Shown piece after piece: positions 26,590 through 35,482 of a DNA stretch of 64,000 bases. The notes under the pieces are model-generated. The model worked only from the letters and a program-made list of their open reading frames with translations. It ran no database searches and was not told where the DNA came from. A program made the position numbers and the translations under genes. The first letter of the stretch is position 1; each line of letters opens with the position of its first letter. The stretch is from Buttiauxella sp049686335 (GTDB taxonomy: Bacteria > Pseudomonadota > Gammaproteobacteria > Enterobacterales > Enterobacteriaceae). The DNA is taken from NCBI RefSeq assembly GCF_049686335.1, contig NZ_JBAVHX010000023.1, positions 1 through 64,000 of the forward strand. The letters run 5' to 3'.

Positions 26590-27957
26590 ATGGATAAGAC
26601 AGCTACTCTCGCCAGTGAAATTTTGCTTGGAATCGGTGGGCAGGGGAATATCGCCCGTCTGGAAAACTGCATGACTCGCGTGCGCGTTGAAGTGAATGAC
26701 GTAAGCCTTCTTGATATTGCCCGCCTGAAAAAACTGCCGGGTGTGAGTGGCTACGTGAAGCAGGGCGAGCAGCATCAGCTGATTGTTGGGCCAGGTCGTG
26801 CGGCACAAGTGGTGGATGCGATGCGCGAAATGTTGCAAAGCAGTGGCCAGACGCTCTCAAGCGAGGATGATATTGCGCAGAATAAAGCGCAGGCAAAAGC
26901 CCGTTATCAGGCACCGATGAGCGAAGCCCTGCGTAAGCTGGCGAATGTCTTTATTCCATTGATTCCTGCTTTTATAGCGTCGGGATTGATAACCGGGATC
27001 ATCAACATCCTCAAGCGCCCGGACATTGTCGGTGACCTTGCCACGCAGTATCCGAACATTCTCGGCCTGCTTGCCATCTTCGGTAGCGCGGTGTTTGCTA
27101 TCATGAATATTCTGGTTGGCGTGAATGCCGCCAAAGTCTTCGGCGGTTCGATGGCGATGGGTGGCGTAATGGCCGGGATCCTTTCCAGCCCGCAACTGGC
27201 GCAAATCCAGCTGTTTGGTGAAAATCTCCAGCCCGGTCGTGGTGGGGTGATTGCCGTATTGCTGGTGGTCGCGCTGATGTGCTGGATTGAAAAACGCTTA
27301 CGTCGATTACTGCCGGGTTCCATTGAGTTAATTCTCAATCCGCTGCTGACGACATTAATTACCGCCTCGATTGCGATTGTGGCGCTGCAACCATTAGGTG
27401 GCCTGATTTCTGACGCGATTGCCCATGGTGCGACCCTGGCGATTGATAAAGGTGGGCTGGTGGTTGGGGCAGTACTATCGGGTGTCTTCCTGCCGCTGGT
27501 ATTGTCGGGATTACATCAGGGGCTGGTGCCGATTCATGTTGAACTTATCCAGACTCACGGCCAAAACGCATTGTTGCCGATTCTGGCGATGGCAGGAGTT
27601 GGACAAGTCGGTGCGGCACTGGCCGTGTTGCTGAAAACGCGTAATCAGCGCCTGAAAAAACTGATTAAAGGTGCGTTACCCGTTGGGTTGCTGGGTATCG
27701 GTGAACCGCTGATTTTTGGGGTCACGCTTCCGCTCGGCAAACCGTTTATCGGCGCCTGTTTAGGCGGCGCGGTAGGCGGAGCGCTCATCAGTTACTGGAA
27801 AGTGGCCACTGTCATCACTTTCGGGATCTCAGGTTTACCCCTGGCATTAACAATTGTTGCCGGAAAAGTGATGTTCTATCTGTTAGGCTTCTTAATAGCG
27901 GTAATTGCTGGTTTCTTATTTACGTGGTTTATGGGCTTTAATGATCCAGAGGAGTAA
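26590..27957 (+). CDS. murP: PTS EIIBC component, MurP-like (N-acetylmuramate)
   Basis: Membrane permease that takes up and phosphorylates a sugar. The 455-residue protein has an N-terminal EIIB domain with the phosphorylated cysteine Cys27 (ENCMTRVRV) and, from about 105, an EIIC domain of the glucose-sucrose superfamily with about ten membrane segments (LIPAFIASGLITGI, GLHQGLVPIH, GIGEPLIFGVTLPL). There is no EIIA domain, so it would need a soluble EIIA such as Crr. Next to murQ, MurNAc is the natural substrate. Confidence 0.85.
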   Translation: MDKTATLASEILLGIGGQGNIARLENCMTRVRVEVNDVSLLDIARLKKLPGVSGYVKQGEQHQLIVGPGRAAQVVDAMREMLQSSGQTLSSEDDIAQNKAQAKARYQAPMSEALRKLANVFIPLIPAFIASGLITGIINILKRPDIVGDLATQYPNILGLLAIFGSAVFAIMNILVGVNAAKVFGGSMAMGGVMAGILSSPQLAQIQLFGENLQPGRGGVIAVLLVVALMCWIEKRLRRLLPGSIELILNPLLTTLITASIAIVALQPLGGLISDAIAHGATLAIDKGGLVVGAVLSGVFLPLVLSGLHQGLVPIHVELIQTHGQNALLPILAMAGVGQVGAALAVLLKTRNQRLKKLIKGALPVGLLGIGEPLIFGVTLPLGKPFIGACLGGAVGGALISYWKVATVITFGISGLPLALTIVAGKVMFYLLGFLIAVIAGFLFTWFMGFNDPEE

Positions 27958-27960
27958 CGT

Positions 27961-28599
27961 TTGGCAATTCAGAGTGAGCGTCGGGTAGTTTTTTTCGATT
28001 TAGATGGCACGCTGCATCAGCAGGATATGTTTGGCAGCTTCTTGCGCTACCTGCTACGCCGTCAACCCCTCAATCTGTTACTTGTCGTTCCGCTCCTGCC
28101 GGTGATAGGTGGCGCGTTGCTGATTAAAGGACGCGCCGCTCGCTGGCCGATGAGTTTGCTATTGTGGGGCGCAACCTTTGGTCATAGTGAAACGCGCCTC
28201 AAGCAACTGGAAACCAATTTCGTGACGTGGTTTCGCAGCCGGGTCACCGCTTTCCCCGTGGTGCAGCAACGCCTGACCGATTATCTCACCAGCTCAGATG
28301 CTGACGTCTGGTTGATCACTGGCTCGCCACAGCCGCTGGTGCAGCAGGTTTATTTCGATACGCCGTGGCTGCCAAAAGTGAAATTAATCGCCAGCCAAAT
28401 CAAGCGCTCCCACGGTGGGTGGGTACTCACATTGCGTTGCCTGGGACATGAAAAAGTGTCGCAGCTCGAACAGCAAATCGGCACGCCACTACAACTCTAT
28501 AGTGGCTATAGCGACAGCAACCAGGACAACCCCTTACTCTATTTCTGTCAGCACCGCTGGCGGGTGACTCCGGAAGGCCAGCTACAGCAACTCGAATAA
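27961..28599 (+). CDS. pgpC: Phosphatidylglycerophosphatase C (YfhB)
   Basis: Inner-membrane HAD phosphatase that dephosphorylates phosphatidylglycerophosphate to phosphatidylglycerol. The 212-residue protein has HAD motif I FFDLDGTLHQQD, motif II ITGS, and motif III-IV GYSDSNQDNPLL, plus a membrane segment at about 37-56. It starts at TTG (27961), with AGGAG inside the murP end seven bases upstream, so it is probably co-transcribed with murP although functionally separate. Confidence 0.92.
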   Translation: MAIQSERRVVFFDLDGTLHQQDMFGSFLRYLLRRQPLNLLLVVPLLPVIGGALLIKGRAARWPMSLLLWGATFGHSETRLKQLETNFVTWFRSRVTAFPVVQQRLTDYLTSSDADVWLITGSPQPLVQQVYFDTPWLPKVKLIASQIKRSHGGWVLTLRCLGHEKVSQLEQQIGTPLQLYSGYSDSNQDNPLLYFCQHRWRVTPEGQLQQLE

Positions 28600-28652
28600 T
28601 ATCCTTCGTGCTTCAAGTCGCCGCCTGCCTGCACCTCGAATTATTTTGGCTA
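28599..28652. repeat. ERIC element with central deletion (54 bp)
   Basis: Carries both ends of the ERIC/IRU repeat seen in full at 47041-47167 (ATATCCTTCGTGCTTCAAGT and CTCGAATTATTTTGGCTA) but lacks about 70 central bases. It sits in the pgpC-tadA spacer, just before the tadA leader. Confidence 0.75.
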
Positions 28653-28703
28653 TAAAAAGGAGCTGTGTATAATGCGCCGCCCGAAACTAGCCCGGAGAAA
28701 CCC

Positions 28704-29201
28704 TTGAGCGAATTTACCCATGAACACTGGATGCGTCATGCATTGACTCTCGCACGTCGTGCATGGGAAGAAGGTGAAGTTCCGGTAGGTGCGGTCCTGG
28801 TGCATAACAACCAGGTGATTGGCGAGGGCTGGAACCGTCCGATTGGCCGGCACGATCCGACTGCTCACGCGGAAATTATGGCGCTACGTCAGGGCGGCCT
28901 GGTATTGCAAAACTATCGCCTGCTGGAAACCACGCTTTATGTCACCCTCGAGCCTTGTGTCATGTGTGCAGGGGCGATGGTTCATGGCCGCATCGGTCAA
29001 CTGGTGTTTGGTGCGCGTGACGCCAAAACCGGCGCCATTGGCTCGCTTATGGATGTTTTGGGTCATCCTGGTATGAATCACCAGGTTACTGTGACTGAGG
29101 GCGTTTTGGCTGAAGAGTGCTCGGCAATGTTAAGTGATTTTTTTCGAGCACGGCGTCTTGAGAAAAAGGCGCTAAAGGAAAAGGCCCGAAGCGCGGAATA
29201 G
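28704..29201 (+). CDS. tadA: tRNA-specific adenosine deaminase TadA
   Basis: Deaminates A34 to inosine in tRNA-Arg(ACG). The protein of 165 residues from the TTG at 28704 has the zinc motifs HAEIMALRQGG (His and catalytic Glu) and PCVMCAGAM. The frame runs to an ATG at 28665, but GGAG at 28694 is placed for the TTG start and the homologous region begins there (SEFTHEHWMRHAL). Its last 116 bases overlap the end of mltF on the other strand. Confidence 0.93.
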   Translation: MSEFTHEHWMRHALTLARRAWEEGEVPVGAVLVHNNQVIGEGWNRPIGRHDPTAHAEIMALRQGGLVLQNYRLLETTLYVTLEPCVMCAGAMVHGRIGQLVFGARDAKTGAIGSLMDVLGHPGMNHQVTVTEGVLAEECSAMLSDFFRARRLEKKALKEKARSAE

Positions 29202-30657
29202 CCAACTCGGCTGGAGCGACGGCCGGATACGCCCCGGCATATTTTTGCTCTTGCGCTTCCTGCTTCTCTTTTTCGAGTAAGTATCCCACCAGGCTGATGT
29301 AATACTTCCGGATGTTCTCCACATACGCATACGCTTCGTGACCACGGGCGTACCCATAGGTTGTTTTCGTGTAGTACTGTTTTTGGCTCAGTAGTGGCAG
29401 ACGTATTTTGACATCTGCCCAGCTATCCGGATTGCCTTTCTGCTTCGCCGTCAGCTGGCGGGCATCAAGCATATGGGCATAACCCATGTTATATGCCGTC
29501 AGCGCAAACCAAATCTGTTCATCCTTTGGCACACTGTCGGGGACTTTGGTCATCATATCCCTCAGATAACGGCTTCCCCCTTCAATACTTTGCTCCGGAT
29601 CTAACCGGTCAGTGACGCCCAGGCTTTGCGCGGTATTTTTGGTCAGCATCATCAACCCGCGGACACCGGTTGGCGACGTTGCCTGGTTATCCCAGTGTGA
29701 TTCCTGATAAGAGATGGCAGCCAGCAAACGCCAGTCTATTTCGGTGGCATACTTTTCGAATAAGGGCTGTAGCTCGGGGAGTACCGCATCGACCGCTTTG
29801 AGGAACGTGCGGGTATCGACGTAATCAAAATCCCCAACGTGGCCGAGATATTTCTCTTCAAGGCGCGCAAATGTATCGTCACTGTTGAGTTGGTTATAAA
29901 AGTCGAGCAGGGCGGCGGACAGGCTGTCGTCGCTATCTAATGCGCTGAACCACGTCACCGGTTGTTCATCTGTGATATCCAGCGCAACCGCCAGTTGTGG
30001 ATGAACGCGCTGGAAAGTGCTTATCGCAACCGAATCAGCAATGGTAAAGGCAATCTTTCCATCCACCACTTGCTGCATCAGCTCTGTACTGCTGAGGTGC
30101 TCATCAATACGCCAGCTCAAATCAGGATATTTTTGTTGTTTCAGTTTGTTCAACGCGCCGAGGGATGTGACGCCTGGCGAGAGCACCAACTGGTTTTCTT
30201 TGATGCCAGCCAACGTCTTAGGACGTGCACTACCCATGCGATAAACCATCTGCTGTGAGACGGAATAATAGGCTGGCCCCGCGCGGTAATGCTGGCTGCG
30301 TTGCGTGTCGTACACCAGGCCCGCCGCGATAATATCGGCGTTGCCATGATCAATATCGTCAAACAGTTCCTGAATATTGGGCCGTACGGTGACTTCAAGC
30401 TTAACGCCAAGATATTGAGCAAACTGTTCGGCTAACTCGTAATCGAGGCCAATTTTTTTGCCCTGAAAAAGGGTATAGGTCAGAGGCGATTCAATCGTAC
30501 TGACGCGCAGAACCCCCCGCTCCTGAATGGCGGCGATACGGTTTTCGGCTTTTCCGAACCAGGGAATGGAGGGCCAGAGCGCCACTGCCAGCAACACGGT
30601 TACGGCACCGATTAGCAGATAATTAATTTTAAATCTTTTCAAATAGTTAATCTGCAA
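29086..30657 (-). CDS. mltF: Membrane-bound lytic murein transglycosylase F
   Basis: Cleaves peptidoglycan glycan strands with formation of anhydromuramic acid. The 523-residue protein (E. coli 518) has an N-terminal membrane segment/signal (about 10-32), a periplasmic substrate-binding-protein-like domain (about 45-270), and a C-terminal SLT lysozyme-like domain with catalytic Glu in AISYQESHWD and TGVRGLMMLTKNTA. A TTG five codons in is an alternative start. The 3' end runs 116 bases under tadA. Confidence 0.93.
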   Translation of the reverse strand: MQINYLKRFKINYLLIGAVTVLLAVALWPSIPWFGKAENRIAAIQERGVLRVSTIESPLTYTLFQGKKIGLDYELAEQFAQYLGVKLEVTVRPNIQELFDDIDHGNADIIAAGLVYDTQRSQHYRAGPAYYSVSQQMVYRMGSARPKTLAGIKENQLVLSPGVTSLGALNKLKQQKYPDLSWRIDEHLSSTELMQQVVDGKIAFTIADSVAISTFQRVHPQLAVALDITDEQPVTWFSALDSDDSLSAALLDFYNQLNSDDTFARLEEKYLGHVGDFDYVDTRTFLKAVDAVLPELQPLFEKYATEIDWRLLAAISYQESHWDNQATSPTGVRGLMMLTKNTAQSLGVTDRLDPEQSIEGGSRYLRDMMTKVPDSVPKDEQIWFALTAYNMGYAHMLDARQLTAKQKGNPDSWADVKIRLPLLSQKQYYTKTTYGYARGHEAYAYVENIRKYYISLVGYLLEKEKQEAQEQKYAGAYPAVAPAELAIPRFGPFPLAPFSQDAVLEKNHLTLPSTLQPKRPQSQ

Positions 30658-30747
30658 CGAGGCGACGAGTCTTAGCTAACAACAGGCTTCAAAAGTGGAG
30701 GCTATACAATAAGGTGTGGCGCATTTTGCTTAACAAAACGCCACTGT

Positions 30748-30823
30748 GCAACTTATTCGACATTTCTGGCTATATTCTCGCCAATGAAAACTAATCCGTT
30801 TATTTCTACGCAAACGGTTTCGT
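30748..30823 (+). promoter_or_regulatory. purL promoter with PurR operator
   Basis: The PurR box is ACGCAAACGGTTTCGT at 30808-30823, differing from the ideal palindrome at two positions. A TATATT -10 lies at 30771-30776; its -35 is weak. The operator is downstream of the promoter in the leader. It predicts repression of purL by PurR with hypoxanthine or guanine. Confidence 0.8.
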
Positions 30824-30912
30824 CAAGGCCGCGGATTATCTATAATGGCGCCCGTTTTCCCCTTGCGCCCACTGAAGCGTCCCCCTGGCGTTTCGAAGAC
30901 GAGAGATCTTTG

Positions 30913-33900
30913 ATGATGGAAATTCTGCGTGGTTCGCCCGCTTTATCGGCATTTCGTATTAACAAATTACTGGCCCGTTTTAATGACGCCAACCTTCCGG
31001 TCAGCGACATTTATGCCGAGTATGTTCACTTTGCCGATCTCGATGCGCAGCTCGACTCTGAAGAGCACGCCCGTCTGCAACGGTTGTTGAAATATGGTCC
31101 AACCCTTGCCGACCACGCCCCGACCGGCCACTTGATTCTGGTCACGCCGCGTCCTGGTACCATCTCACCCTGGTCCTCTAAAGCGACTGATATTGCCCAC
31201 AACTGTGACTTAGCCAAAGTGAAGCGCCTGGAGCGCGGTGTGGCTTATTACGTCACCGGCAGCACGTTGACTGATGCACAGCGTCAGGAAGTTGCGTCAC
31301 TCTTGCATGACCGCATGATGGAAAGCGTGTTTGGCACGCTCGATGATGCCCGGCAACTGTTCTCCCAACATCAGCCTGCACCGGTGCAAAGTGTTGACCT
31401 GTTAACTCAAGGTCGCGAAGCGCTGGTTGAAGCCAACATCCGTCTGGGTCTGGCTCTGGCAGAAGACGAAATCGATTATTTGCAGGATGCGTTTACCAAA
31501 CTGGGACGCAACCCGAACGACATCGAGCTGTACATGTTTGCGCAGGCAAACTCCGAACATTGCCGCCACAAAATCTTTAATGCCGACTGGATTATCGATG
31601 GCGTTGAACAGCCTAAATCGCTGTTCAAAATGATTAAAAACACCTTTGAGAAAACCCCGGACTATGTGTTATCTGCCTATAAAGATAACGCCGCAGTGAT
31701 GGAAGGCTCGACGGTAGGGCGTTTCTTTGCCGATCATGATGCGGGCCGTTATGACTATCACCAGGAAGATGCGCATATCCTGATGAAAGTCGAAACCCAC
31801 AACCACCCAACGGCAATTTCCCCGTGGCCAGGTGCGGCGACCGGTTCCGGTGGCGAAATCCGTGATGAAGGTGCGACAGGCCGTGGTGCTAAACCAAAAG
31901 CGGGCCTGGTTGGTTTCTCGGTTTCCAATTTGCGTATTCCTGGCTTTGAACAGCCGTGGGAAGAAGATTTTGGCAAGCCAGACCGCATTGTAACGGCGCT
32001 GGATATTATGACCGACGGCCCATTGGGCGGTGCGGCATTTAACAACGAATTTGGTCGTCCGGCACTGACCGGCTACTTCCGTACCTACGAAGAGCAAGTC
32101 AACAGCCATAACGGCGTTGAACTGCGCGGTTACCATAAGCCGATCATGCTGGCGGGTGGTATCGGCAACATTCGTGCAGACCATGTTCAGAAAGGCGAAA
32201 TCACCGTTGGCGCGAAACTCATCGTGCTTGGTGGCCCATCGATGAACATCGGTTTGGGCGGTGGCGCGGCTTCTTCCATGGCTTCAGGCCAGTCAGATGC
32301 AGATCTGGATTTTGCTTCCGTGCAGCGTGATAACCCAGAAATGGAGCGTCGTTGCCAGGAAGTTATCGACCGTTGCTGGCAATTAGGTGACGCCAACCCA
32401 ATCCTGTTTATTCATGATGTGGGGGCAGGCGGCCTGTCTAACGCGATGCCAGAACTGGTGAGCGATGGCGGTCGTGGTGGTCGTTTTGAACTGCGCGACA
32501 TCCTCAATGATGAGCCAGGTATGAGCCCGCTGGAAGTGTGGTGTAACGAATCCCAGGAGCGTTATGTCCTGGCGGTTGCTCCAGACCAGTTGCCGCTGTT
32601 TGACGAGCTTTGCCGTCGTGAACGCGCGCCATACGCGGTTATCGGTGAAGCCACCGAAGAGAAACATCTGACACTCAACGACAGCCATTTCGACAACCAG
32701 CCGATTGATATGCCGCTGGACGTTCTGCTGGGCAAAACGCCAAAAATGGAACGTAACGTTGAAACCCTGAAAGCCAAAGGTGATGCGCTGGATTGCCGCA
32801 ATATCACTATTGCTGATGCGGTAAAACGTGTGCTGCATTTACCGACGGTCGCTGAGAAAACCTTCCTGGTGACGATCGGTGACCGTTCGGTAACGGGCAT
32901 GGTGGCTCGCGACCAGATGGTTGGCCCATGGCAGATCCCGGTAGCTAACTGTGCGGTCACTACCGCAAGCCTCGATAGCTACTACGGTGAAGCGATGTCT
33001 CTTGGTGAGCGTGCACCGGTTGCGCTGCTGGACTTTGCTGCATCCGGGCGTCTGGCAGTCGGCGAAGCGCTGACCAACATCGCAGCCACACAAATCGGCG
33101 CACTTAATCGTATTAAACTTTCAGCAAACTGGATGTCAGCAGCCGGTCACCCGGGTGAAGATGCGGGTCTGTACGAAGCAGTGAAAGCTGTCGGCGAAGA
33201 ACTTTGCCCGACGCTTGGCCTGACTATCCCGGTCGGCAAAGATTCTATGTCGATGAAAACCCGCTGGCAGGAAGGTACTGAGCAGCGCGAGATGACTTCT
33301 CCGCTGTCACTGGTTATCACCGCGTTTGCCCGCGTCGAAGATGTGCGTCGTACCGTAACGCCACAGCTGCAATCCGAAGACAACGCCTTGCTGCTGATTG
33401 ATTTAGGCGCAGGTCACAACGCGTTGGGCGCCACCGCGCTGTCCCAGGTTTACCGTCAACTGGGCGACAAACCTGCGGATGTACGCAGTGCTGAGCAGCT
33501 TAAAGGCTTCTTTAACGCCATTCAGGCACTGGTTGCTGAACAGAAACTGCTGGCCTACCACGACCGTTCTGACGGTGGTTTGTTGGTGACGCTGGCAGAG
33601 ATGGCCTTTGCCGGTCACTGCGGCGTCGAAGCGGACATCGCCACTTTGGGTAAAGATCACCTTGCAGCACTGTTCAACGAAGAGTTAGGCGCAGTTATCC
33701 AGGTTAAAGCGGCTGATCGTGCGGACGTTGAGCAAACTCTGGCGGATCATGGTCTGGCGGATTGTGTTCACTTCCTTGGTAAAGCCGTGGCAGGTGACCG
33801 CTTCACTCTGAGCTCTGACGGTCACGCTGTATTTAGCGAAAGCCGTACCCAGCTTCGCATGTGGTGGGCGGAAACCACCTGGCAGATGCAGCGTCTGCGT

Positions 33901-34800
33901 GACAACCCTGATTGCGCTGACCAGGAACATAAAGCGAAAGCCAATGACAACGATCCTGGCCTGAACGTCAAACTGAGCTTCGATATCAAAGAAGATATCG
34001 CGGCACCGTATATCGCTAAAAGTGCACGTCCGAAAGTTGCCGTGTTGCGCGAGCAGGGCGTTAACTCCCACGTTGAAATGGCTGCAGCCTTCCATCGTGC
34101 AGGTTTTGATGCCATCGACGTTCACATGAGTGATTTGCTGGCAGGCCGTCGCGGTCTGGAAGATTTCCAGGCGCTGGTGGCGTGTGGCGGCTTCTCTTAT
34201 GGCGACGTATTGGGCGCGGGTGAAGGCTGGGCGAAATCCATCCTCTTTAATTCACGTGTGCGCGATGAGTTCGAGACCTTCTTCCATCGTCCAGAAACTC
34301 TGGCGCTGGGCGTATGTAACGGTTGCCAGATGATGTCGAATTTGCGCGAACTGATCCCGGGCAGTGACCTGTGGCCACGCTTTGTGCGCAACCATTCTGA
34401 CCGCTTTGAAGCACGTTTCAGTCTGGTAGAAGTGACCTCCAGCCCGTCGTTGTTGCTGCAAGGCATGGTCGGTTCGCATATGCCAATCGCTGTTTCTCAC
34501 GGTGAAGGGCATGTTGAAGTACGCGATGCGGCGCATCTCGCAGCACTGGAAAGCAAAGGGCTGGTGGCGCTGCGCTTTATCGACAACTTCGGCAAAGTGA
34601 CACAAGACTATCCCGCTAACCCGAACGGTTCACCAAACGGGATCACGGCAGTCACTAACGAAAGCGGGCGCGTCACTATTATGATGCCGCACCCGGAGCG
34701 TGTGTTCCGTACCGTCAGCAACTCATGGCATCCAGCCGAATGGGGTGAGGACAGCCCGTGGATGCGCATTTTCCGCAATGCGCGTAAGCAACTCGGTTAA
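30913..34800 (+). CDS. purL: Phosphoribosylformylglycinamidine synthase PurL
   Basis: ATP-dependent amidation of FGAR to FGAM, fourth step of purine synthesis. The large single-chain form of 1295 residues, as in E. coli: N-terminal PurS-like domain, two AIRS-type FGAM synthase halves (AQANSEHCRHKIFNADW, VETHNHPTAISPW, DVGAGGLSNAMPELV) and a C-terminal class I glutaminase (about 1040-1295) with Cys in GVCNGCQMM and the His-Glu pair in MPHPER. The frame extends 43 codons upstream across the PurR operator; MMEILRGSPAL at 30913 is the conserved start. Confidence 0.97.
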   Translation: MMEILRGSPALSAFRINKLLARFNDANLPVSDIYAEYVHFADLDAQLDSEEHARLQRLLKYGPTLADHAPTGHLILVTPRPGTISPWSSKATDIAHNCDLAKVKRLERGVAYYVTGSTLTDAQRQEVASLLHDRMMESVFGTLDDARQLFSQHQPAPVQSVDLLTQGREALVEANIRLGLALAEDEIDYLQDAFTKLGRNPNDIELYMFAQANSEHCRHKIFNADWIIDGVEQPKSLFKMIKNTFEKTPDYVLSAYKDNAAVMEGSTVGRFFADHDAGRYDYHQEDAHILMKVETHNHPTAISPWPGAATGSGGEIRDEGATGRGAKPKAGLVGFSVSNLRIPGFEQPWEEDFGKPDRIVTALDIMTDGPLGGAAFNNEFGRPALTGYFRTYEEQVNSHNGVELRGYHKPIMLAGGIGNIRADHVQKGEITVGAKLIVLGGPSMNIGLGGGAASSMASGQSDADLDFASVQRDNPEMERRCQEVIDRCWQLGDANPILFIHDVGAGGLSNAMPELVSDGGRGGRFELRDILNDEPGMSPLEVWCNESQERYVLAVAPDQLPLFDELCRRERAPYAVIGEATEEKHLTLNDSHFDNQPIDMPLDVLLGKTPKMERNVETLKAKGDALDCRNITIADAVKRVLHLPTVAEKTFLVTIGDRSVTGMVARDQMVGPWQIPVANCAVTTASLDSYYGEAMSLGERAPVALLDFAASGRLAVGEALTNIAATQIGALNRIKLSANWMSAAGHPGEDAGLYEAVKAVGEELCPTLGLTIPVGKDSMSMKTRWQEGTEQREMTSPLSLVITAFARVEDVRRTVTPQLQSEDNALLLIDLGAGHNALGATALSQVYRQLGDKPADVRSAEQLKGFFNAIQALVAEQKLLAYHDRSDGGLLVTLAEMAFAGHCGVEADIATLGKDHLAALFNEELGAVIQVKAADRADVEQTLADHGLADCVHFLGKAVAGDRFTLSSDGHAVFSESRTQLRMWWAETTWQMQRLRDNPDCADQEHKAKANDNDPGLNVKLSFDIKEDIAAPYIAKSARPKVAVLREQGVNSHVEMAAAFHRAGFDAIDVHMSDLLAGRRGLEDFQALVACGGFSYGDVLGAGEGWAKSILFNSRVRDEFETFFHRPETLALGVCNGCQMMSNLRELIPGSDLWPRFVRNHSDRFEARFSLVEVTSSPSLLLQGMVGSHMPIAVSHGEGHVEVRDAAHLAALESKGLVALRFIDNFGKVTQDYPANPNGSPNGITAVTNESGRVTIMMPHPERVFRTVSNSWHPAEWGEDSPWMRIFRNARKQLG

Positions 34801-34815
34801 ATTCGATTAAGTTAT

Positions 34816-34848
34816 TAAACATCCCTGCTTCGGCAGGGATTTTTTTTG
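34816..34848 (+). terminator. Terminator of purL
   Basis: A stem of ATCCCTGC/GCAGGGAT with TTCG loop, followed by eight T, 17 bases beyond the purL stop. Confidence 0.92.
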
Positions 34849-34864
34849 TCACCGATTGCCGACA
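34847..34864 (+). promoter_or_regulatory. GlrR box 1 upstream of glmY
   Basis: Exact TGTC-N10-GACA, the motif recognised by GlrR in E. coli. It lies about 190 bp upstream of the glmY sigma-54 promoter and touches the purL terminator. Confidence 0.75.
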
Positions 34865-34879
34865 ATGGGTAAATATAAC

Positions 34880-34897
34880 TGTCGCAAATAGGTGACA
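34880..34897 (+). promoter_or_regulatory. GlrR box 2 upstream of glmY
   Basis: Exact TGTC-N10-GACA, 33 bp (three helical turns) downstream of box 1, so on the same DNA face. Confidence 0.8.
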
Positions 34898-34942
34898 CTT
34901 AACTTATTGATTTTAAATCATATGTAAAACCGATATGTAAAG

Positions 34943-34960
34943 TGTTGCTAAATGGCGACA
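34943..34960 (+). promoter_or_regulatory. GlrR box 3 upstream of glmY
   Basis: TGTT-N10-GACA, one mismatch from the box, 63 bp (six turns) downstream of box 2. Confidence 0.65.
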
Positions 34961-35049
34961 TTAAGAGCAAAAAACAATCAAATTCAAAAATGAGTTATAC
35001 GCTAAATAAACATAATAAAAACATTTAGATGTAAACTTTGTAGCAAACT

Positions 35050-35065
35050 TGGCACACATACTGCA
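35050..35065 (+). promoter_or_regulatory. Sigma-54 promoter of glmY
   Basis: TGGCAC-N6-TGCA places GG (35051-35052) and GC (35063-35064) ten bases apart, the -24/-12 pattern of RpoN promoters. The start would be A35077. An overlapping sigma-70 -10 (CATAAT, 35065-35070) is possible, as in E. coli where both sigma factors serve glmY. Confidence 0.85.
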
Positions 35066-35076
35066 TAATACTCAGC

Positions 35077-35280
35077 AGTGGCTCATTCACCCTCTTATGT
35101 CAGCCCCCGCAAGGGTTGTGCTACATAAACCTTCGAATGACGCACACAAGGTGCCTGCCGTCCGACTTTTGATTATTGCCAGTCTCGTACTGCTTTATCA
35201 TGCTCCGGGCGAAACGTTGAGTAAGGCACCGCCTGATTTCAGAACAAAGGCAGAGATTATTCTCTGCCTTTGTCGTTTTT
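35077..35280 (+). ncRNA. glmY: Small RNA GlmY
   Basis: Regulatory RNA that binds RapZ and so spares GlmZ, raising GlmS (glucosamine-6-phosphate synthase). The 5' end AGTGGCTCATTCACC, the central stretch GTGCCTGCCGTCC and the 3' part ATCATGCTCCGGGCGAAACG agree with GlmY as I recall it, and the location between purL and glrK is the same as in E. coli. It ends with a terminator stem ACAAAGGCAGAGA/TCTCTGCCTTTGT and T run. A coding frame across it is a chance overlap. Confidence 0.92.
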
Positions 35281-35407
35281 ATACCCGTCGCCCTTCATGC
35301 CGCAGGGGTGTTGGTTTCTCTCGCTCACCCGAATCACTTACTGGAGTAAGCTCATCGGGATTTACTCGATTGCCGCCTACCTGCATCCTGAAGTCACTTG
35401 GGTATAA
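35281..35407. repeat. ERIC/IRU element (127 bp)
   Basis: Begins ATACCCGTC and ends CACTTGGGTATA with the ERIC core CACTTACTGGAGTAAGCTC; it is diverged from the copy at 47041. It lies directly after the glmY terminator and within the glrK leader. Confidence 0.8.
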
Positions 35408-35482
35408 AGGTTCTTTCTGAGTTGAATACTTTAAACTCTGCCCATTCCCCGCTAGCATCGACTTATTCAGAATCCGAATGAG

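Noticed and set aside
35049..35420. 123-codon open frame over the glmY region
   Set aside because: It lies on a clear GlmY sRNA with promoter and terminator and runs into an ERIC element. No homology or ribosome site.
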